Below are positions 40,301 to 44,214 of a stretch of DNA of 44,214 nucleotides, in pieces (positions within the stretch are counted from its first letter, which is position 1; each line of letters begins with the position of its first letter). The stretch lies in IMG/VR virus record IMGVR_UViG_3300030329_002700, positions 1 through 44,214 of that record; one strand, 5' to 3'. Position numbers and translations under genes: made by a program. The notes under the pieces were generated by a model. The model was not told where the DNA came from and searched no databases. It saw only the letters and a program-made list of their open reading frames with translations. This DNA is from a virus.

Positions 40301-43300
40301 GCTAACAGAAGACGATGTAACCGTCGAAAAGGGGTCTTTGTACCGCGTCGAACTTCAGCCCGACATCGATGAATACCTGGACTGGGATATTCCGGTCAAC
40401 GAACAGTCCCAGGACATCCAGGACAAGCTGCGGCGGATGCTCAACCCGTCAGAGCATGTCTATTTCGATCTTGACATACACAGCGAAACATACGGCCAGT
40501 ATGTCGATATAAGCGTCGAAGACGATATTTCCATTTGGGAAAAATCGAAGCTGAAATACCAGGACATTGCCGCCGCCAAAGACGATCGTGAGCTAGTTAA
40601 GTTATTGCGTGAAATTGGAGACAGCGAAGAGGAAATAGCCAAACGCCTGGCACAAAAAAAAGAAGTCAGAGATTTCGATGACCCGCGCAGTGATTACTAT
40701 CGCCTGCAAGTATACAACCGCAAAAAGCTAATGGCGGACGCGAACGTAGACGCGATGATGCGCGCACCAACGGGCGGGTTTTTTTATCGAAATCTAAGCG
40801 GGGCGCTGTCAGGGGGTCGGTCAGTTGTGGGGCGCGGCGACCAGGCTACCAGCATGATGCTGCGTGACGCCGGCCTACCCGGCAATCGTTTCCTGGACGC
40901 GCAGCATCGAGGCTGGTCTGATCAGTTGTTTGGGCCTGGCCGGCAGCTGATGTTCAAGGGTGAGCCTGTTCCATCGCACGTTGCAAAACTCATCGCGGAG
41001 CAAAGCGAAACGGCTGCTTTTTTTGATACCACGCAGCCCGATCAACCGCTGACGCAATCGTTACCCGCCGATACCGTCAAAGTGGTTCTTGATGATCAGA
41101 TACTTGAACGATGGCGGCGACGGCTTGAACTTGAACAGCAACCGCCGGCGGAAGAATTAGGCCCGATGGCAACCGCTTCCAATGAAATGCTGGCGCGGTT
41201 CGACGCTCAACGCGATGAGGCTATCGAGATCCTTAGTGAGATGGCAGCCGAACCCGATCAGGTGAAAATCGAGAAGACGGGCGAGGGCTACAACTTCGTT
41301 CTGTATGACGACAGCCTGGTGGATGTGACCGGCAAGCAGGGCATCGATTTCTTCCAGTCGTCGGTGCCGCTCCAGCGCCGCCCGCTTAAAATCGAGGGCA
41401 CCGGCCCAGGTGGGCGGGTTACAAACTGGGATTTTGCCGAGGCGTTGACCGATCGGCATATGGAAAAGCACGGCCGTGTGCTGGATCCAAGCGCCCCCCA
41501 GGACATGAAACTGATTGTCCGGGAAGGCAACCGCGAATTCATTAACCAGGCCCGTCAGGATGATACCGGCGAGGCGTGGTACACCGAAGACATCGCAAGC
41601 GCGATGGAAACCACTGCGGCATATATTCCTGCGTTGCAGGAAAGCCACCCTGACGCTGAATTGTATCAGGAACTGTTCCTGGTAATGACTGCCCTGATGT
41701 CGCCCCAGGAAAAGCCACCGCAAAACTGGGAGAAAGCCAGCCTGGCGTTTGAGGGCTATATCCCGGACGGGCTAATCCCCGATAAGAAGCCCAACGGCAA
41801 AGGCTGGGGCGTCAATGCATTAGCATTCCCGCTGCTACAGCACATGATGGACACGATGGGGCTGAAGGAAACCCTTGTTTGGCTGCGGGAGCCGCATACG
41901 GGTAGAGAGATAGCGGAAATGCGACGCGCTTCCGGGATCTTCAAGGGCGGCGACAAGAGCCAGTCACTGGCACAGTACAAAGCCGCTGAAACCACTTTGG
42001 GCGAGACATATCTCGGCATTTATATGTTCGGGCCAAAAGTCGGCGATTTTATGATGAACTCGACCGGCCACGATCTGGAAGCCGTGACTGTCGATCTGTG
42101 GCTGGCACGTTCCTATAACCGCCATATCGGGCGGTTGCTGGATGTAGGGCCGAAATTAAAGGCCGACCGCAAGATCATCAGCGAAGTCAGGACGCCGTCC
42201 GAACGCAAGTTGATCAAGGCGTGGGTGCGTGAACTGGCCGAAAAAAACGGCATGACAGCAAGTGCAATGCAGGCTGCGTTGTGGTACTATGAACAGAGGT
42301 TATTCAGAAATCATGGCATACAAAGCGAAAGCACCAACTTCAACGGCTCCGCGGTTCTCGCAGCGGAAAGGCGGGGCGTCACTGTCCCCGGAAGAAGCGG
42401 AGATGTTTCTGGAACTCTCCAGGCTGAAGGAGCAGAACAATCAGCTGCGTCGGGACCGACGCTCTTCCAATCAGGGATCCCGGCCGAAGGCGTAACGCCG
42501 TTCTATTCCGCGGTAACCCGCGCAGCCGATGACCTGGCGATTGAGAAAGGCACCGGCGAACAGTTTCTGGCAGCAATTAAAAAGACCGCTGGTGTCCGCG
42601 ACGAGGAGATCAGCTGGATCGGGCTGGATGAATTCCTGGCCGGGCGCAAAGGCGTAACGCGCCAGGAAGTCCAGGACTATGTTCGCGAAAACCAGCTAGT
42701 GATCGAAGAGGTTGTTAAGGCGGGCCGCTTGGTGCAAACGGCAGAAGGACTAGGCGACCGTCAAATGCCAGTCTACGGGTCAAGCGATTTTAACCTGCCC
42801 GGCGGTACGAACTACCGCGAGGTGCTGCTCAAGCTGCCTGTGCAAGATGCGGAAAGAATTAGCGGATACGTTGTTCCGACAAACGACGTCATGGCTGATG
42901 ATATTCTTACAGGTATGTCATTTGAGGGGCTTGAAGATTTAGATTACGGCCGGGCAGTCGATAGGCGCGGAGACGACATTATCGAGTTTAATGACCTGAG
43001 CCGGGGGTCTTACAACCAAGTTAAGCAGATAGTCGAGGCTGCTGGCGGGAGATTGCGCGAAGCTGGCCGAAGCGGCAAAACCGAAACATTCGTCGGCTCA
43101 CATTTCCCGACCGAAGAGAATGTTTTGGCCTGGGTTCGTGTGAACGACCGCATTGGACCCAACGGCGAAAAGATCCTGTTTATCGAGGAAATACAATCCG
43201 ACTGGCATCAGAGGGGCCGCAAGCACGGTTATGATAAAGGCGGCGTCCCCGACGCGCCGTTCAAAAACACCTGGCACGAAATGTCATTCAGGCGTGTTGT

Positions 43301-44214
43301 CGAAATGGCGGCACGGGAAGGCTACGACCAGGTCAGCTGGACACCCGGCGAGGTGCAGGCCGATCGTTATGATCTGAGTAAACAGGTAGACAGCATCCGC
43401 GTTGAAAAGCTGCGCGATGGTGATAAAGCCGGTCAGTATTACGTCACCGCTGAGAAAGACGGCCGAGGTGCCGGCATTGCGGAGGTTGTGACAGAAGACA
43501 AGCTGGCAGGGGTGATCGGCAAAGAACTTGCTGAAAAGGCTATCGCGGATGCCCCCGATAATCCTGACGGGAAAGATTACACCGGCCTTGATCTGAAGAT
43601 CGGCGGCAAGGGCATGAAGAAGTTTTATGACCAGATGGTCAAAAATTATGCCAGCAAGTTCGCCAAGAAATTCGGATCTAAGGTTACGACGACAGAAATC
43701 GAACTGCCTGAAAGTGTCGAGCAAGGGCGTAATATAGATTTTGATGAACTCGAAGCGGATGCGATCGAGTTTCTTAAAGAGCAGGGGTGGCGGTTAGAAG
43801 AAGACCCGGACGGGGTAACTCTACTTTTCGATCCGTCTGGAAACAGTGTGGGAGAGGATCCGGGCGGCGGTGAAATCATCGATTTTGCCGAAAGCCAGGG
43901 TTGGGTAGATCCGTCCGAGGCACAGTTCAGAGCAACCTTAATTGAGGCTAGCAAAAAAGAAGTCTGGACGATGCCCGTCACCGATCAGATGCGGGCGTCG
44001 GTCGGGCAGCAGGGTGTGCCGCTTTTCCAGGGTGGCCAGGCCAGGGATCTTCTCACTGAACAAGACAAACAGGCGGCAGTCGATCAGGCAAATCGGTTCA
44101 GTGACTTGGCGGTTTCATTCGATGCCGAAACGACGCTTGAGAATGAACTGGAATTTCGAGGCTTGATGGTCGAGTACGACAGGCAAAAAGACTTTATTTT
44201 TCTCAACGATCTTG
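37308..44214 (+). CDS. Giant polyvalent virion protein, N-terminal part (residues 1-2302)
   Basis: The gene starts with GTG at 37308 and reads without a stop to the window end, continuing at base 1 and ending at 4622; the whole protein has 3,809 residues. It has an acidic N-terminal part and glycine-rich hydrophobic stretches at about 231-271 and 411-435, perhaps for membrane insertion. An ART-PolyVal type ADP-ribosyltransferase domain lies at about 862-1265: YHGT (862-865), AYGWGLYF (891-898), AEHYR (905-909), EYLDWD (1022-1027) and a closing LPGNRFLD block. A helical module lies at about 1444-1662 (VDLWLAR, then QAALWYYEQ). A module with IEEIQSDWHQRGRKHGY begins at 1959. LFQ linkers stand at 1719 and 2239, where domains change. 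It would be packaged and injected with the DNA; host target and activity are unknown. Confidence 0.85.
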   Translation, partial: MVNLLENDEEDILSQPDNEGPGDTLTPKPENDFAARLEAMVQQLDQQATDLNKFRTKQSVSFAGDVPNPDDHAVDVENADKTNLPVEVAQAQRPAFDAAALDAQVEKMNPGYLKWLADRDNAAISKDDTSTLERISALWDATKGAYKTGNAITDVGLLGFKNLTGDITDAELLELKARERDLERLQQQQKLSGFGGDTALEQLLAPSGFILSSVESLPMLIQTQTGSLDEAMQGGLIGGTAGFAFGGVGAVPGFFGGIGAGWRVGMGLEAGKLEAGLAFQEYITMKDDNGQLLDRDLARTAALLTGAVNGGLEVFAMKTLLKAAPGGEQFLRMVSREGMKEALKRPTFRRALTNYSKRVAMAGGAEGVTEFLQETMTTVAGSVAKALQQGRVGELATGEFWAKTFGESAYAGVRGMQGGAGTATVLGAPTVALDVNRARNAERDKLWFDELAAGATESKTRQRSPGRFADFIREQAAGSNVETVYVDANRFVEMFQGMGFDADEVAENFDLDPAEIDAAREAGTDIGIDVGTFAAKIAPNEALYKGVEADLRITPDSMTMREAVKFKEEIQANVDDEVERIVLENEGASETEIIYNQIFGQLRNAGQGPDAADAVAQNVVSAVVSQAEMDGITPLELWVQYPLDIERVLPEQLEVKQGVSTAQEVIMERARTGRRRTERQLFGRSLIDFVRDRGVRYDPDAVDTPTQLSIEGGRLNVEGGPANLGADPMIGDLQGMDIDKDLRPGERRALRPEGMTLDDLALAAQEAGYFPERLLEQGDRIDINDLVEAIRENLAGNFTYIPEAENIQDRDLDAAADELVDALNSIGLDPTEMTLDEIREVIDRERSKAVGDGGIELQHSAYHGTGASELEGGRFDISRVGDPTVGEGHTAYGWGLYFASERGVAEHYRAQNAPNTVKIKIKDFDIGDGTFFSTDTMAPGYVFLNDQFAQQFEWFAAHSESFDVAVSGLKEWAQQRIDNPYYEGRRDKIERDLRLLDQLTEDDVTVEKGSLYRVELQPDIDEYLDWDIPVNEQSQDIQDKLRRMLNPSEHVYFDLDIHSETYGQYVDISVEDDISIWEKSKLKYQDIAAAKDDRELVKLLREIGDSEEEIAKRLAQKKEVRDFDDPRSDYYRLQVYNRKKLMADANVDAMMRAPTGGFFYRNLSGALSGGRSVVGRGDQATSMMLRDAGLPGNRFLDAQHRGWSDQLFGPGRQLMFKGEPVPSHVAKLIAEQSETAAFFDTTQPDQPLTQSLPADTVKVVLDDQILERWRRRLELEQQPPAEELGPMATASNEMLARFDAQRDEAIEILSEMAAEPDQVKIEKTGEGYNFVLYDDSLVDVTGKQGIDFFQSSVPLQRRPLKIEGTGPGGRVTNWDFAEALTDRHMEKHGRVLDPSAPQDMKLIVREGNREFINQARQDDTGEAWYTEDIASAMETTAAYIPALQESHPDAELYQELFLVMTALMSPQEKPPQNWEKASLAFEGYIPDGLIPDKKPNGKGWGVNALAFPLLQHMMDTMGLKETLVWLREPHTGREIAEMRRASGIFKGGDKSQSLAQYKAAETTLGETYLGIYMFGPKVGDFMMNSTGHDLEAVTVDLWLARSYNRHIGRLLDVGPKLKADRKIISEVRTPSERKLIKAWVRELAEKNGMTASAMQAALWYYEQRLFRNHGIQSESTNFNGSAVLAAERRGVTVPGRSGDVSGTLQAEGAEQSAASGPTLFQSGIPAEGVTPFYSAVTRAADDLAIEKGTGEQFLAAIKKTAGVRDEEISWIGLDEFLAGRKGVTRQEVQDYVRENQLVIEEVVKAGRLVQTAEGLGDRQMPVYGSSDFNLPGGTNYREVLLKLPVQDAERISGYVVPTNDVMADDILTGMSFEGLEDLDYGRAVDRRGDDIIEFNDLSRGSYNQVKQIVEAAGGRLREAGRSGKTETFVGSHFPTEENVLAWVRVNDRIGPNGEKILFIEEIQSDWHQRGRKHGYDKGGVPDAPFKNTWHEMSFRRVVEMAAREGYDQVSWTPGEVQADRYDLSKQVDSIRVEKLRDGDKAGQYYVTAEKDGRGAGIAEVVTEDKLAGVIGKELAEKAIADAPDNPDGKDYTGLDLKIGGKGMKKFYDQMVKNYASKFAKKFGSKVTTTEIELPESVEQGRNIDFDELEADAIEFLKEQGWRLEEDPDGVTLLFDPSGNSVGEDPGGGEIIDFAESQGWVDPSEAQFRATLIEASKKEVWTMPVTDQMRASVGQQGVPLFQGGQARDLLTEQDKQAAVDQANRFSDLAVSFDAETTLENELEFRGLMVEYDRQKDFIFLNDL
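44116..44214. repeat. Right copy of 99-bp terminal direct repeat
   Basis: Identical to bases 1-99; see the left copy. The frame is unbroken through this point in both copies. Confidence 0.95.

Overview
The window is a complete, circularly closed genome of a temperate short-tailed phage (podovirus). Its first 99 bases recur exactly as its last 99 (1-99 = 44116-44214), so the unique length is 44115 bp and the largest gene runs across the junction. The host is probably a marine alphaproteobacterium. This is an inference from the GC-rich coding sequence, a half tRNA-Asp of alphaproteobacterial style beside the integrase, a holin resembling the gene-transfer-agent holin family, and tail-fibre sequence of a type common in marine phages. 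No DNA polymerase, RNA polymerase or reverse transcriptase was seen.

Layout. The late genes are all on the plus strand. They start at 23808 with the small and large terminase subunits, then small accessory genes, portal, two zinc-ribbon proteins, a Bbp19-like protein, scaffold, major capsid protein, a Bbp16-like cement protein, and two tubular tail proteins resembling T7 gp11 and gp12. Three internal virion proteins follow (gp13-like, gp14-like and a long helical one). Then comes a 3,809-residue multidomain 'polyvalent' virion protein (37308 to 44115, continuing 1 to 4622), which takes up about 26% of the genome. After it lie two tail-fibre genes, a fibre-assembly protein, a lysis cassette (small membrane protein, holin, lysozyme) and a metallophosphoesterase. 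The head genes resemble Bordetella phage BPP-1; the tail and ejection genes resemble the T7 group.

The lysogeny and recombination arm is on the minus strand, 18794 down to 11788. It holds several small unknown genes, an SNF2-type helicase, a RecB-type exonuclease, a winged-helix protein, a protein with an SSB-like acidic tail, a DUF1367-like protein, a possible frameshifted gene, an AlpA-like excisionase and a tyrosine integrase. Most of these genes overlap by 4 bp. Next to the integrase lies an attP candidate, the 5' half of a tRNA-Asp gene flanked by repeated arm-type sites.

The immunity region is 18795-19878. A CI-type repressor with an S24 peptidase domain (minus strand) faces a Cro-like gene (plus strand). 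The Cro transcript continues into a RusA resolvase, a replication initiator with iterons inside its gene (candidate origin), and a gp4/Twinkle-like primase-helicase. A second regulatory block (23641 down to 22654, minus strand) carries two more XRE repressors and two small proteins just before the terminase genes.

The most distinctive non-coding finding is a pair of operator families. Family A is a 14-bp dyad around TAGGA-N4-TACGA, with eight copies. Family B is a 17-bp palindrome, GTTGNNATNATNNCAAC, with four perfect copies. They sit in or beside promoter-like hexamers at both regulatory blocks, inside the leftward operon and at the start of the late operon, and one B copy lies inside a late gene. 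This suggests a two-repressor circuit with distributed operators.
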